Part shown: positions 36,094 to 45,196 of the stretch, piece by piece
Layout: each line of letters starts with the position of its first letter
Position numbering within the stretch: position 1 is the stretch's first letter
Source of the DNA: Castellaniella sp044508625
GTDB lineage: Bacteria > Pseudomonadota > Gammaproteobacteria > Burkholderiales > Burkholderiaceae_B
Length of the DNA: 64,000 bases
Reading direction: 5' to 3'
NCBI GenBank assembly: GCA_044508625.1
Contig: JBIQHJ010000002.1
Span: 62,001 to 126,000, forward strand
Notes under the pieces: generated by a model
The model's database searches: none
What the model saw: only the letters and a program-made list of their open reading frames with translations
Told to the model about the DNA's origin: nothing
Translations under genes and position numbers: made by a program

Positions 36094-36146
36094 CCCCGCG
36101 ATCGGAGGCCTCGCAATCAGGGCCCCCGCAATCGGAGGCCCCGCGG

Positions 36147-37403
36147 TCAGGGGCGTCCCGCCGCGGCGGGCGCCGGGCGGCCGGTCTCGCCGGCCGCCGC
36201 CGGGCCGCCCACGGCCCGGGCGCGCACCAGCCGGTCGCGGCCCGCGTGCCAACCGGCCCAGCCCGTCAGCAGGCCCAGCGTCCCGAACAGCCATGACGTG
36301 GTCTCGAAACTTCCCGACCACTGGTGCAGCACCCCGACCAGCAGCGGGCCGCCGGCCGCCAGCACGTAGCCCGTCGCCTGCGCCATGCCCGACAGGTGCG
36401 CGGCCACGTGGGAATCGGGCGAGCGCAGGACGATGATGGTCATGGCCACGGCGAACAGGCCGCCCTGGCCGATGCCCTGCACGGCGGCCCAGGGCCAGAT
36501 GGTCCAGCGCGGGCCGAACAGCAGCCCGAGCAGGGCGACCGCCGCCGCGAAGGTGAGCGCCGCGCACAGGATCCGCTGGTCGCGGCTGCGGGTGGCGATC
36601 AGGGGCGTGAACAGGCAGGCGGCCACCTCGACGAGGATCGAGAGCGAGACGACGAGGCCGGCCTCGGTGCCGTCCAGGCCGCGGGCGCGCAGGATCGGCG
36701 CGAGCCAGCCCAGGACGCAATAGGCCAGCGAGGATTGCAGGCCCATGAACAGGGTCACGGTCCAGGCCAGCGGGTCGCGGCGCAGGCCGGCGACCGGCAG
36801 GAGCCGGCCCCGGGCGCCGCGCGGCCCGGCGCGCAGGGCGAAGGGCGTCCAGGCGGCGAGGGCCACGAGGGCGACGAGCGCCCAGATCGCCAGGCCGCGG
36901 CCCCAACTGCCGTCCAGGGCGTGCGTCAGCGGCAGGGTCGCGGCGGCGGCGAGCGCCGCGCCCCCCACCAGGCTCATGGTGTAGAGGCCCGTCATCAGGG
37001 CCGCCCGGGAGGCGAAGTCCCGCTTGACGATGCTGGGCAGCAGCACGTTGCCGAGCGCGATCCCGGCCCCGCCCAGGGCCGTGCCCAGGAACAGCGCCCA
37101 GAGGCCGCCCGCGCCGCGCAGCGCGGTGCCGGCGCCGATCAGGACCAGGACGATGAACAAGGTGCGTTCCGTCCCGATGCGCTGCCCCAGCCAGGGCGCC
37201 AGGGGCGCGAACAGGCCCATGCACAGCACGGGCAGCGTGGTCAGGTAGCCCGCCGTCGATCCGCGCATGTCCAGGGCCTGGGTGATCTCGGGCAGCAGGA
37301 CGGACAGGCTGGGGAACAGCGGCCTGAGGTTGAGGGCGAGGAGCATCAGGCTCGCCCCCAGCAGCGCGGCTGCGCCGGCGGACCTGGCCGATGGACGGCT
37401 CAT
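36147..37403 (-). CDS. Major facilitator transporter, CynX/NimT family
   Basis: This 418-residue inner-membrane protein has twelve predicted helices and CynX/NimT features (MLLALNLRPLFPSLSVLLPE, MGLFAPLAPWLGQRIGTERT, GIGQGGLFAVAMTIIVLRS). Members export or import cyanate, 2-nitroimidazole and similar small compounds; the substrate here is unknown. It overlaps the Fsr-like gene by ATGA and is convergent with fabB. The short fabB-to-MFS gap has repeated GC-rich segments that could stop transcription. Confidence 0.85.
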   Translation of the reverse strand: MSRPSARSAGAAALLGASLMLLALNLRPLFPSLSVLLPEITQALDMRGSTAGYLTTLPVLCMGLFAPLAPWLGQRIGTERTLFIVLVLIGAGTALRGAGGLWALFLGTALGGAGIALGNVLLPSIVKRDFASRAALMTGLYTMSLVGGAALAAAATLPLTHALDGSWGRGLAIWALVALVALAAWTPFALRAGPRGARGRLLPVAGLRRDPLAWTVTLFMGLQSSLAYCVLGWLAPILRARGLDGTEAGLVVSLSILVEVAACLFTPLIATRSRDQRILCAALTFAAAVALLGLLFGPRWTIWPWAAVQGIGQGGLFAVAMTIIVLRSPDSHVAAHLSGMAQATGYVLAAGGPLLVGVLHQWSGSFETTSWLFGTLGLLTGWAGWHAGRDRLVRARAVGGPAAAGETGRPAPAAAGRP

Positions 37404-38623
37404 GGCTGCGCGCGGCGCATGTCGGGCAGGAAGAATGCCGCCAGGCCCAGCAGGGGCAGGTACGAACAGACGTGGTAGACGAATTCGATGCTGGTGGTGT
37501 CCGCGAGCTTGCCCAGCAGGGCGGCGCCGATGCCGCCCATGCCGAAGGCGAATCCGAAGAACAGGCCCGAGACCGTGCCGGTCTTGCCGGGCATGAGTTC
37601 CTGGGCATAGACCACGATGGCGGGGAAGGCCGACGCGATCATGGCGCCCGCGCAGAACACCAGGATCAGGGTCCATTGCAGGTTCGCGTAGGGCAGCAGC
37701 AGGGTGAAGGGCGCCGCCCCCAGGATCGATCCCCAGATGACGCGCTTGCGGCCGATGCGGTCGCCGATGGGGCCGCCGATCATGGTGCCCGTGGCCACGC
37801 CGGCCAGGAACACGAACAGGCTGACCTGCGCCTGCTGGATGGGCAGGCCGAAGCGGTCCATCAGGTAGAAGGTGAAGTAGCTGGTGATCCCGGCCAGGTA
37901 GAAATACTTGGAGAAGATCAGGACCAGCAGGATCGAGACGGCGGAGCCCACCTGGCGCCGGGACAGCGTGGTTTCGGTCTTGCGCAGGCTGCCGGCGCGG
38001 CCGCGCACGCCGCCGAGGTTGGCGGCGTACCAGCGGCCGACCATGACGAGGATGAAGATGCCGGCCAGCGCGGCGAGCGAGACCCAGGCGATGCTGGCCT
38101 GCCCGTGCGGGACGATGAGCAGGGCCGCGAGCAGCGGGCCGATCGAGGATCCGATGTTGCCGCCCACCTGGAAGATCGATTGCGCCAGGCCGTGGCGGCC
38201 CGACGAGGCCATGCGCGCGACGCGCGAGGATTCCGGGTGGAAGACCGACGAGCCCATGCCCACCAGCGTGGCGGCCAGGACCACGACGGGGAAGCTGCCG
38301 GCGATCGAGAGCAGGATCAGGCCGCAGAACGTGAACCCCATGCCCGTCGGCAGGGAGTAGGGCATGGGCCGCTTGTCGGTGAGCAGGCCCACGAGGGGCT
38401 GCAGCAGCGAGGCGGAAAACTGGAAGGCCAGCGTGATCAGCCCGACCTGGACGAAGGTCAGCGAGAACTTGCCCTGGAGGATGGGATAGATCGCCAGGAG
38501 CACCGATTGCATCATGTCGTTGAGCATGTGCGTGACGCTGATGGCTCCGAGGACCGGGTAGGCCACCCCCGCGGATGCGCGGGGCATGGTCGCGGCGGGA
38601 CTGATGGCGAGAGGTTCTTTCAT
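37400..38623 (-). CDS. Major facilitator exporter, fosmidomycin-resistance (Fsr) family
   Basis: The 407-residue protein resembles Fsr: ISVTHMLNDMMQSVLLAIYP, GMGSSVFHPESSRVARMASS and FQVGGNIGSSIGPLLAALL are typical. Fsr-type pumps export fosmidomycin and some aromatic or phosphonate compounds. The chosen ATG at 38623 gives MKEPLAIS; it has a weak ribosome site, and an internal ATG eleven codons later is an alternative. It is the first gene of the two-transporter pair. Confidence 0.85.
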   Translation of the reverse strand: MKEPLAISPAATMPRASAGVAYPVLGAISVTHMLNDMMQSVLLAIYPILQGKFSLTFVQVGLITLAFQFSASLLQPLVGLLTDKRPMPYSLPTGMGFTFCGLILLSIAGSFPVVVLAATLVGMGSSVFHPESSRVARMASSGRHGLAQSIFQVGGNIGSSIGPLLAALLIVPHGQASIAWVSLAALAGIFILVMVGRWYAANLGGVRGRAGSLRKTETTLSRRQVGSAVSILLVLIFSKYFYLAGITSYFTFYLMDRFGLPIQQAQVSLFVFLAGVATGTMIGGPIGDRIGRKRVIWGSILGAAPFTLLLPYANLQWTLILVFCAGAMIASAFPAIVVYAQELMPGKTGTVSGLFFGFAFGMGGIGAALLGKLADTTSIEFVYHVCSYLPLLGLAAFFLPDMRRAQP

Positions 38624-38724
38624 TGGGGGGTGCGCGGGGAGGAGACCCCGGTCATTGTACGCGCAGAACGCCGCGGGCGCCCCGTGGTGGGGCGCTCGCG
38701 GCGTGCCGCCCGGGGGGCGCCGCC

Positions 38725-40425
38725 TCAGGCGACCGAGGCCGGTGCCCCCGCGCTCGCCGTGATGGGCGCGGCCGCGCGGGCCGGCGCCTGCTCGCGCGCG
38801 GCCAGCGAGCGCAGGAAGCGCCAGACGAACAGCAAGGTGATCAGCAGCAGTCCCGGATAGCCGAGGCCGGCCAGCAGGTAGGGCAGGGTCGGATCGCCCG
38901 CCTGCACCGTCGGCAGGTTGAAGCTGAGCAGGCCGAAGGTGATGACGGCGCCGAAGATCCACATCCCCATCAGCCACAGCCCGGCCTCGAAGCCGTGCAG
39001 CGTGCCCGACCAGCGCCCGGCGGGCGCGGGACGGGCCTGCGCGGCGGCCGGCGCGCTGCGCGCGCGCAGGCCCAGCGTCAGCAGGTCGAACACCAGCAGC
39101 CCGGCGCCCACCGTGAACAGCAGGCCGAACAGCGGGATCAGGGTCTTGTAGAACTGCATGGCGGGGAACACGTCGCCGCCGAACCACTCCAGGCCCAGCG
39201 TGCGGTAATGGAAGACCTGGATCGTGCCGCCGATGGCGAATCCGAAGGCGATGCCCAGCATCCCCGTGAACACCAGCCAGAACGCGAGCTTGCCCAGGCG
39301 CTGGTCGAATCCGGTGGCCTTGCGCAGGATCGGCAGCACGTAATAGGCGGAGGCGATGCCCAGCATGCCGAAGGTGCCGAACAGGGCCAGGTGCGCATGG
39401 CTGGGGGTCACCCAGGTGCCGTGCGACCAGACATTGGTCAGCGCGAAGGTCATCGTGAAGCCCAGGATCCCCGCGCCGACCTGCTCCAGCACCACCGAGC
39501 CCAGGATGAAGTAGAAGGCGGGGGCGTTCTCCAGGGGCTTGCGGTCCTGGTGGGCGTCCAGGTAGATGTGCCAGAAGCAGAACACCAGGGGCAGGGGCTC
39601 CAGGGCGCTGAACAGCGAGCCCCAGAACTGCCAGAACTCGGGCGTGCCCACCCAGAAGTAATGGTGCGCGTTGCCGATCAGGCCCGAGAGCCAGACCATG
39701 GCCACGCCCCAGAACACCGCGTAGCCCACCGCCTTGACGTCCGCCTTGAACATCAGCACCAGCAGGAAGCCCACCAGGCTGATGTGGATGACTTCCCACA
39801 CCCCCTCGACCCAGTAGTGCACCACGTACCAGCGGAAGTATTCCTGCAGGTCCAGGCGCTCGACGAAGAACATGCCGAAGATCCACACGAGGGTCAGGGC
39901 GGTGACGCCCAGGCCGAGGCCCCAGTGGATCTCGTTCCATTCGCGCACGGGCGGGAAGGTCCGCAGCACGACATAGCACAGGATGGCGAAGCCGATCAGG
40001 ATCACCACGTCGGCGGCGCGCCCGGCCTCGAGGTACTCCAGGCCCTCCTGGAGCCAGGGCTGGCCCATCCACCAGCCGGCGATCCCCTCGGCGGCGAGGG
40101 CCTGGGTGCCCACGTTCCACAGCGTCACCGCGATCAGGGCGTAGAACAGGACCTTGACCAGCCAGGGCGCGGCCAGCTCGCGGCGCGAGAGCAGCGGCCC
40201 GACGAACAGGATCGTGCCGATGAACCCGGACAGGATCCAGAGGATCCCCAGATTGGTGTGCTCGGCGCGCAGGATGTTGAAGTTCAGCACCCCGGAGAGC
40301 AGCCGGGGATCGACGTGCTGCGTCGCGATCAGCAGGCCGAAGCCCACCTGGAACAGGAACAGCACCAGCATCAGCACGAAGAAGGGCTGGCTCAGGCGCT
40401 GCGTGCGGTATTCGATCTGTATCAT
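38725..40425 (-). CDS. norB: NorB-like nitric oxide reductase catalytic subunit, C-terminally extended
   Basis: The 566-residue protein reduces 2 NO to N2O in the inner membrane. Heme and non-heme iron ligands of cytochrome-c-type NOR are present: EHTNL, HYWVEGVWE (His and Glu), GNAHHYFW, the FSALEPLPL glutamate and SHAHLALFG. Usual NorB is about 450-470 residues with twelve helices. Here an extra 90-100 residues add about two more helices after an Ala/Pro linker (about residues 470-566). The start overlaps the cytochrome gene by ATGA. No norQ or norD gene is in the window. Confidence 0.88.
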   Translation of the reverse strand: MIQIEYRTQRLSQPFFVLMLVLFLFQVGFGLLIATQHVDPRLLSGVLNFNILRAEHTNLGILWILSGFIGTILFVGPLLSRRELAAPWLVKVLFYALIAVTLWNVGTQALAAEGIAGWWMGQPWLQEGLEYLEAGRAADVVILIGFAILCYVVLRTFPPVREWNEIHWGLGLGVTALTLVWIFGMFFVERLDLQEYFRWYVVHYWVEGVWEVIHISLVGFLLVLMFKADVKAVGYAVFWGVAMVWLSGLIGNAHHYFWVGTPEFWQFWGSLFSALEPLPLVFCFWHIYLDAHQDRKPLENAPAFYFILGSVVLEQVGAGILGFTMTFALTNVWSHGTWVTPSHAHLALFGTFGMLGIASAYYVLPILRKATGFDQRLGKLAFWLVFTGMLGIAFGFAIGGTIQVFHYRTLGLEWFGGDVFPAMQFYKTLIPLFGLLFTVGAGLLVFDLLTLGLRARSAPAAAQARPAPAGRWSGTLHGFEAGLWLMGMWIFGAVITFGLLSFNLPTVQAGDPTLPYLLAGLGYPGLLLITLLFVWRFLRSLAAREQAPARAAAPITASAGAPASVA

Positions 40426-41393
40426 TTCTGGTCCTCCCCGAGGCTGCGCAGGTAGGCGATGATGGCGCCCATGTCGGATTCGTTGATCATGGCGTCATAA
40501 GAGGGCATGACCTTGGCCGGATAGCCGGCGACGACCTTGGCGTCCGGATGGCGGATGGATTCGACGAGGTAGGCCTCGTCGGCCTTGACCCGCGAGCCGT
40601 CGGCGAGCTCGGTCTCGGAGCCGTAGAGGCCGCCCCAGCCCGGACCCACCACCCGCTTCTTGTCGGTGGCATGGCAGGCCAGGCAGCCGAAATCGGACAC
40701 CAGCTTGGCGCCGAGCTTGACCGGATCCTGCGCCGCGGCGCCGGCCGGCGCGGCCGCGGGTGCGGGCGCTGCCGCCGCGACCGGCCTGGCCGCGGCGCGG
40801 GCGGCCTCGATGCGGGCCACGCCATCGACCTTGGGCTTGGGCGGCCAGCCCTCGTTGTGCATGGCCGAGGTGTATTTCAGGAACGCGATCAGCCCGCGGA
40901 TCTCCTCCGCGCTCAGGGGCAGGTTGGGCATCAGCGAGGCATGCCCGCCGCGCCGGTCGATGCGCTCGGCCGCGCCGGGATAGCGCTCGCGGTAGGCCGC
41001 GATGTCGGCGACGCCGGCGTCGGCCTGGACGGCGGGGTTCTGCAGTTGCGCCTGCACGGCCGCCGAGGTGGGCCAGCCGCCGGCCGAGGGCAGGAACGCC
41101 GCCAGCCAGGCGGGCCCCGCATGCGCGTAGACCTTGGTGAGATCGGGCCCGAAATAGGCCCCGTTGCCCACGATCGTGTGGCAGCCCATGCAGTTGTAGG
41201 CCTGGAAGACCCGCTTGCCGTAGACCGCGCCCTGGTCCTCGAAACTGACAGCCTCGGGCAGGGCCTGCTTGCGCGAGGGCAGGAAGGACATGACCGACAG
41301 GGCGAGGAAGATCGCCAGCATCAGGCCCAGCACCCCCAGGGCCATGTGGCGCTTGAGGGGCTCTTTGCAATCCGCTCCGTTCAGGCAGCTCAT
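40422..41393 (-). CDS. norC: Two-heme NorC-like membrane-anchored cytochrome c
   Basis: This 323-residue protein has an N-terminal membrane anchor (about 17-37) and a NorC domain with heme site CMGCH (68-72) followed by the NorC-type TIVGNGAYFGPDLTKV. After an Ala/Pro-rich linker (about 200-228) it carries a second class I cytochrome c domain with CLACH (237-241) and the axial Met in PAKVMPSYD. Normal NorC is about 150 residues with one heme. The fusion would give the NorB enzyme its own electron-entry cytochrome. It is coupled by ATGA overlaps to genes on both sides. Confidence 0.88.
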   Translation of the reverse strand: MSCLNGADCKEPLKRHMALGVLGLMLAIFLALSVMSFLPSRKQALPEAVSFEDQGAVYGKRVFQAYNCMGCHTIVGNGAYFGPDLTKVYAHAGPAWLAAFLPSAGGWPTSAAVQAQLQNPAVQADAGVADIAAYRERYPGAAERIDRRGGHASLMPNLPLSAEEIRGLIAFLKYTSAMHNEGWPPKPKVDGVARIEAARAAARPVAAAAPAPAAAPAGAAAQDPVKLGAKLVSDFGCLACHATDKKRVVGPGWGGLYGSETELADGSRVKADEAYLVESIRHPDAKVVAGYPAKVMPSYDAMINESDMGAIIAYLRSLGEDQK

Positions 41394-41656
41394 GACCGGC
41401 CTCCTTGCGGATCGGCATCCGCATCCTCGCCGCCGGCGGCGCGGGCCTGCTCGTCATGCTGGAACAGCGTGCGCAGGCTGCCGAGGAAGGCGTAGAACAC
41501 GTAGATCGCCAGGAGGTATCCGACGGCGATGTAGAGCCACCACATGGCGTGGGATTCGGGCCAGTACTGGAAGTCCCGCCAATAAGGCCAGGACAGGAGC
41601 ACGCTGGCCAGGCTTGCGAGCGCGGACAGCGCGAGATCGACGATTCGCTGCGGCAT
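41390..41656 (-). CDS. Small two-helix membrane protein at the head of the nor operon
   Basis: The 88-residue product has two hydrophobic helices (about 7-24 and 38-63, MWWLYIAVGYLLAIYVFYAF) and a polar acidic C-terminus. It starts at the ATG at 41656 and overlaps norC by ATGA, so it is a real and co-translated gene. I do not recognise the family. An assembly factor or extra subunit of the nitric oxide reductase is the natural guess from position. Confidence 0.75.
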   Translation of the reverse strand: MPQRIVDLALSALASLASVLLSWPYWRDFQYWPESHAMWWLYIAVGYLLAIYVFYAFLGSLRTLFQHDEQARAAGGEDADADPQGGRS

Positions 41657-42160
41657 GGATTGACCTTTCTCGTGATGTGAACGATTGGCCGGATCAATCT
41701 ATGAATCCCTGCCGGGAGCGTCAACGATGGCACTTCATGCGATAGGGTGTATCAGTTGATTCATGGAAGTTTTTTTATTTAACGAATGATTATCCGGCGT
41801 TTGCCGTGAAAATCGATGCCGGATGGAGGGGGTATCGCCCAGGTCCCTGGATGCTTGAATGGTTCGTTGGATATATTCCTTTATATCAATGTATTATGAA
41901 AACAACCAATAAATTACATGAACATGAAATCATTTTCCGTGATGATATTTGGAAAGCGTTTCCCGCTTGAATCCGGATCGCCCTTCGAGCGACGAGGATT
42001 TTTGAATTCTTGATATGTGTTCATTTTGATCAGGGCTTAAGTATTTACCCTTAAAACGATGGCGGACGGTCCCGCGCCGGCCGGCCGCGGGGTTTGCGGG
42101 AGTGTCTGCGGCTAGCCGGAGTCTGCGAGAGTGCTTGCGGCCGGCCCGGCCCCGCTGCGC
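41657..42160. other. AT-richer intergenic region upstream of the nor operon
   Basis: This 504-bp region is much richer in A and T than its flanks between about 41740 and 42060. It should hold the leftward nor promoter and the end of the sensor kinase transcript. ATTG-N7-CAAT at 41684-41698 is a partial Fnr/NNR-like dyad but has the wrong internal spacing. TTGAT at 42010-42014 and TTGATC at 42026-42031 are half-sites only. No gene or clean terminator is seen. Confidence 0.5.
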
Positions 42161-44218
42161 TCACGCCTCGGCCGCCTGGATGTCCGCTTGGCTGCCGGGC
42201 AATCTCGAGGGCAGCGTGAGGGTCACCCGCGTCCCGCCCGCCAGCGCCTCGATGCGCAGCGCGCCGCCCAGCAGGGCCGCGCGCCGGTGCATGTTCCGCA
42301 CGCCCGCGCCGCCCGTGCGAGTGCTCGGGCCGGCTTCCGCGCTCGCGGTTGCAGCGACGGGGGCTCCGGCTTCCGCGCCCGCGCCCGCGTTGGCACGCGC
42401 ATCTGCATGTGTGCCGGCCTCCACCCCGGCATCCGAGTCCGAATAGGGGGCGCCATCGTTCTCGACGGTGATGATCGCCTCGCCCCGCGGGCCGGGGCTG
42501 CCGCGCACCGCGATGCGCGAGGCGGGGCCGTGGCGCAGGGCGTTGGTGACCGCTTCCTGCACGATGCGCAGCACGTGCAGCGCGTGGGCCGGCGTGAGGC
42601 CCGCGACTTCGGGCAGCCGCGCCATCGACCATTCCAGCTCCACGCCCAGGCGCCCGAGCTGGGGCTGGAGCCGCTCGCGCAGGCCGGAGAGCGCGGCCGT
42701 GAGCTCGCGGTCGCCGAGGTCCAGCGAATGGATCACCAGGCGCAGGTCGTCGAGCGCCTCGCGCGCGCTGCGTTCGATGCCGGCCGACCGGCCGCGCTCG
42801 GCCTGCGCGATGATGGACGCCAGGTGGCCGCTCAGGCCGTCGTGGAGGTCGGCGGTGAGGCGGCGGCGTTCCTCGCTGCGCACGCGGCGGGCGGCTTCGC
42901 TGCGCTCCTGCTCATGCAGGCGGCGCAGTTCCGCCTCGCGTTCCGCCAGTCGCCGCTTGAGGTGGGCATTGGCGCCGTCCAGGCGCGTCAGGCTCAGGCC
43001 CAGCCGGCGCATGAGGATCGCGGCGATCGCCAGGATCAGCAGCAGCCGGTAATAGAGCGAAAGAAAGACGGGGCCGTCCAGCATGCCGGCGACCACCGCG
43101 CCGTCGTGCAGGGTGGCGAGCGAGAAGAAGACCAGGGGCGGCAGGAGCAGCCAGGCTTCCCGCACCTTTTTCACGAGCGCGCCCCAGGCCGAGATGGCGA
43201 CCGTGATCAGCGGCGAAGCCACCATGATGGGCATCACCACGCCGGCCATCAGGGCGTGGACCGGCGCGATGCCCGAGGCCATCGCGAGCAGGCAGGCGCC
43301 GGGCACGGCCACCACGCTGGCGCGCAGCCAGCCCGGCGGCGCGGTGCCGTTGACCAGCAGCGCGATCACGTGGAGGACGAAGACGCTCGACATGCTGAGG
43401 GCGTAGGCGTAGGGCAGCCAGGCGAATATGTCGGGCACGGCGTCGGCCAGCAGGCCCGCGTAGGAGGCCGTGGATACCGCGAGCAGCAGAAACAGCCACC
43501 CATACAGGGATTCCCGGGGCCGATAGGCCCAGACCACCAGGGTCGCGGCGGCCAGCAGGAGCTGGCAGGCCAGCACCATCATGCGGGTATGCTCGAATAC
43601 CAGGACCCTGAGCCGGTGATAGGGCGCGATCTGCTGGGCGGTCCCCAGGTACAGGGGCGACAGGTAGCCGCGCATCACGCCCGGCGCCTCGAGGAGGATG
43701 TCGATCGCATGGCGGCCCGCGGCCATGTGGCGGGCGGACAGCGGCGCCAGCGCCGAGGCACCCAGCATGACCCCCGGCACCAGGGAGTCCGCCCCGGTGT
43801 CCAGCACCACCTCGCCGTCCAGCGCGACGACCGCCCGGTAGCTGAAGGTGGGGATGAACAGATAGAGCGACTGCGCGGGCGCCTCGGCCAGCTCGAAGGC
43901 CATGCGGTAGCGGCCCTGGACGAGGCCGCGCCCCTGCGCGTGCGGCAGCTCCACCCGCCGGCCGGCCGCGTCGGCGATCACGCTGCCCGTCATGTCGCCG
44001 GTCATGCCGCCAGCCGCCTCGTCGGCCGCACCGCCCGGCATGTCCCTCGCCGTCCCGCCGGCCACGCTGCGACCCACGCCGCCCGGTGCCGTGAACCATG
44101 CCTGGTCGATCACCCGGGCCTGGGGCGGCACGGGCAGGGCCAGCCACAGCGGGGCGCTGAGCGCCACCGTCGCCAGCACGGCCAGCGCGGCCTGGAGCCA
44201 GCGCCGGCTCACAGCCAT
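42161..44218 (-). CDS. Membrane sensor histidine kinase, NarX/DesK-like (HisKA_3) with extracellular 7TMR-type sensor
   Basis: The 685-residue kinase has one N-terminal helix, a periplasmic domain (about 35-200), seven membrane helices (about 205-395), a coiled-coil, and a HisKA_3 phosphoacceptor motif LTADLHDGLSGHLASI (His at about 457). A GHKL ATPase domain follows (EAVTNALRHG). The ATPase domain holds an insertion of Ala/Gly/Glu-rich residues (about 600-635) between the N and G boxes. It overlaps the response regulator by 10 bp. Position next to nor genes suggests a nitric oxide, nitrate or redox cue, unproven. Confidence 0.88.
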   Translation of the reverse strand: MAVSRRWLQAALAVLATVALSAPLWLALPVPPQARVIDQAWFTAPGGVGRSVAGGTARDMPGGAADEAAGGMTGDMTGSVIADAAGRRVELPHAQGRGLVQGRYRMAFELAEAPAQSLYLFIPTFSYRAVVALDGEVVLDTGADSLVPGVMLGASALAPLSARHMAAGRHAIDILLEAPGVMRGYLSPLYLGTAQQIAPYHRLRVLVFEHTRMMVLACQLLLAAATLVVWAYRPRESLYGWLFLLLAVSTASYAGLLADAVPDIFAWLPYAYALSMSSVFVLHVIALLVNGTAPPGWLRASVVAVPGACLLAMASGIAPVHALMAGVVMPIMVASPLITVAISAWGALVKKVREAWLLLPPLVFFSLATLHDGAVVAGMLDGPVFLSLYYRLLLILAIAAILMRRLGLSLTRLDGANAHLKRRLAEREAELRRLHEQERSEAARRVRSEERRRLTADLHDGLSGHLASIIAQAERGRSAGIERSAREALDDLRLVIHSLDLGDRELTAALSGLRERLQPQLGRLGVELEWSMARLPEVAGLTPAHALHVLRIVQEAVTNALRHGPASRIAVRGSPGPRGEAIITVENDGAPYSDSDAGVEAGTHADARANAGAGAEAGAPVAATASAEAGPSTRTGGAGVRNMHRRAALLGGALRIEALAGGTRVTLTLPSRLPGSQADIQAAEA

Positions 44219-45069
44219 ATCAGGCCCAGGCGCGAGGCCTCGAACACCGCTTCCGAGCGGTTGCCGACCTGCAGCTTGCGGTAGATGTTCTTGATGTGCA
44301 CGGGCACGGTCTGCCGCGATATGCCGAGCTGCTCGGCGACCTCGGCGTAGGTCAGGCCCTTGGCGATGCCCCACAGGATCTCGGTCTCGCGCGGTGTAAG
44401 GATGACCTTGCCGCCGGCCTCGGGCGCTTCGGGCGCGGCCTCGCCGTCGGCCTCGGGCGCCTCGAGTGCGGCTTTGCCCCCGCCGGCGGGCCTCGCGGAC
44501 GCGGCCTTGCCGCCGGCCCCGGGCGCCGCCCCCGCGCCGGAAAGGGCAGAGGTCCGCCCATGGACCGTCGGCTCGCCCGCCCCCAGGCGGCGGACGAGGA
44601 CGCGCGCGATCGACGAGGAAATCGGCGAGCGCCCGGCGCGCAATTCCTCGATGGCTTCGATCAGACTGGCGGAGTCGTCGTCCTTGAGCAGGTAGCCCGT
44701 CGCGCCGGCCTCGATGGCGGCGATCACGACCGCGCTGTCGGCCAGCACCGAGACCACCATGGCCTCGGCCTGCGGATTGAGCGCGCGCAGGCGGCGGATG
44801 CCCTGGATGCCGTGGCCGTCCGGCAGGCGCAGGTCGGTGATGAGCAGGTCGACGGGCTCGCGGTCCAGGACCGCCATCGCGTCGCCCAGCGTGCCGCAGG
44901 CCGCGAGCAGGCGGCCGCTCCGCCAGGCCGACAGGATCGATGCGAAGCGCTGGCGCAGCGCCTCGTCGTCCTCGACCAGCAGCGTGCGGCAGGGCGCCTC
45001 GGCGCCGCCCGGATCCGCGCCGGCGCCGCGGCGCCCGTTCCCAGAGTCCATCGGCCTTACCCTTTTCAT
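44209..45069 (-). CDS. NarL/LuxR-family response regulator
   Basis: This 286-residue regulator has a receiver domain with acidic pair (LLVEDDEAL) and phosphoacceptor Asp79 (LLITDLRLPDGHG), and a C-terminal LuxR helix-turn-helix (LTPRETEILWGIAKGLTYAE; LGISRQTVPVHIKNIYRKL). The two are joined by an unusually long Gly/Ala/Pro-rich linker of about 55 residues containing repeats of EAPEAGGKA type. An ATG at 45051 is an alternative start. It is co-transcribed with the sensor kinase as the first gene. Confidence 0.9.
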   Translation of the reverse strand: MKRVRPMDSGNGRRGAGADPGGAEAPCRTLLVEDDEALRQRFASILSAWRSGRLLAACGTLGDAMAVLDREPVDLLITDLRLPDGHGIQGIRRLRALNPQAEAMVVSVLADSAVVIAAIEAGATGYLLKDDDSASLIEAIEELRAGRSPISSSIARVLVRRLGAGEPTVHGRTSALSGAGAAPGAGGKAASARPAGGGKAALEAPEADGEAAPEAPEAGGKVILTPRETEILWGIAKGLTYAEVAEQLGISRQTVPVHIKNIYRKLQVGNRSEAVFEASRLGLIWL

Positions 45070-45196
45070 GGTATGGGCCGGCGGCGCGCCGACCTTTAAG
45101 CTTGAATCTTGGAGATTTAATCCATTGTCACCGTTTTCTTAGTTTGTCACGGCCGGGCCGGCTTGTCACTCCGACCCTGGAGAAAGGAACACGCTC

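Noticed and set aside
41684..42031. Fnr/NnrR sites upstream of the nor operon
   Set aside because: Only half-sites (TTGAT, ATCAA) are found; no TTGAT-N4-ATCAA with correct spacing and two good halves.
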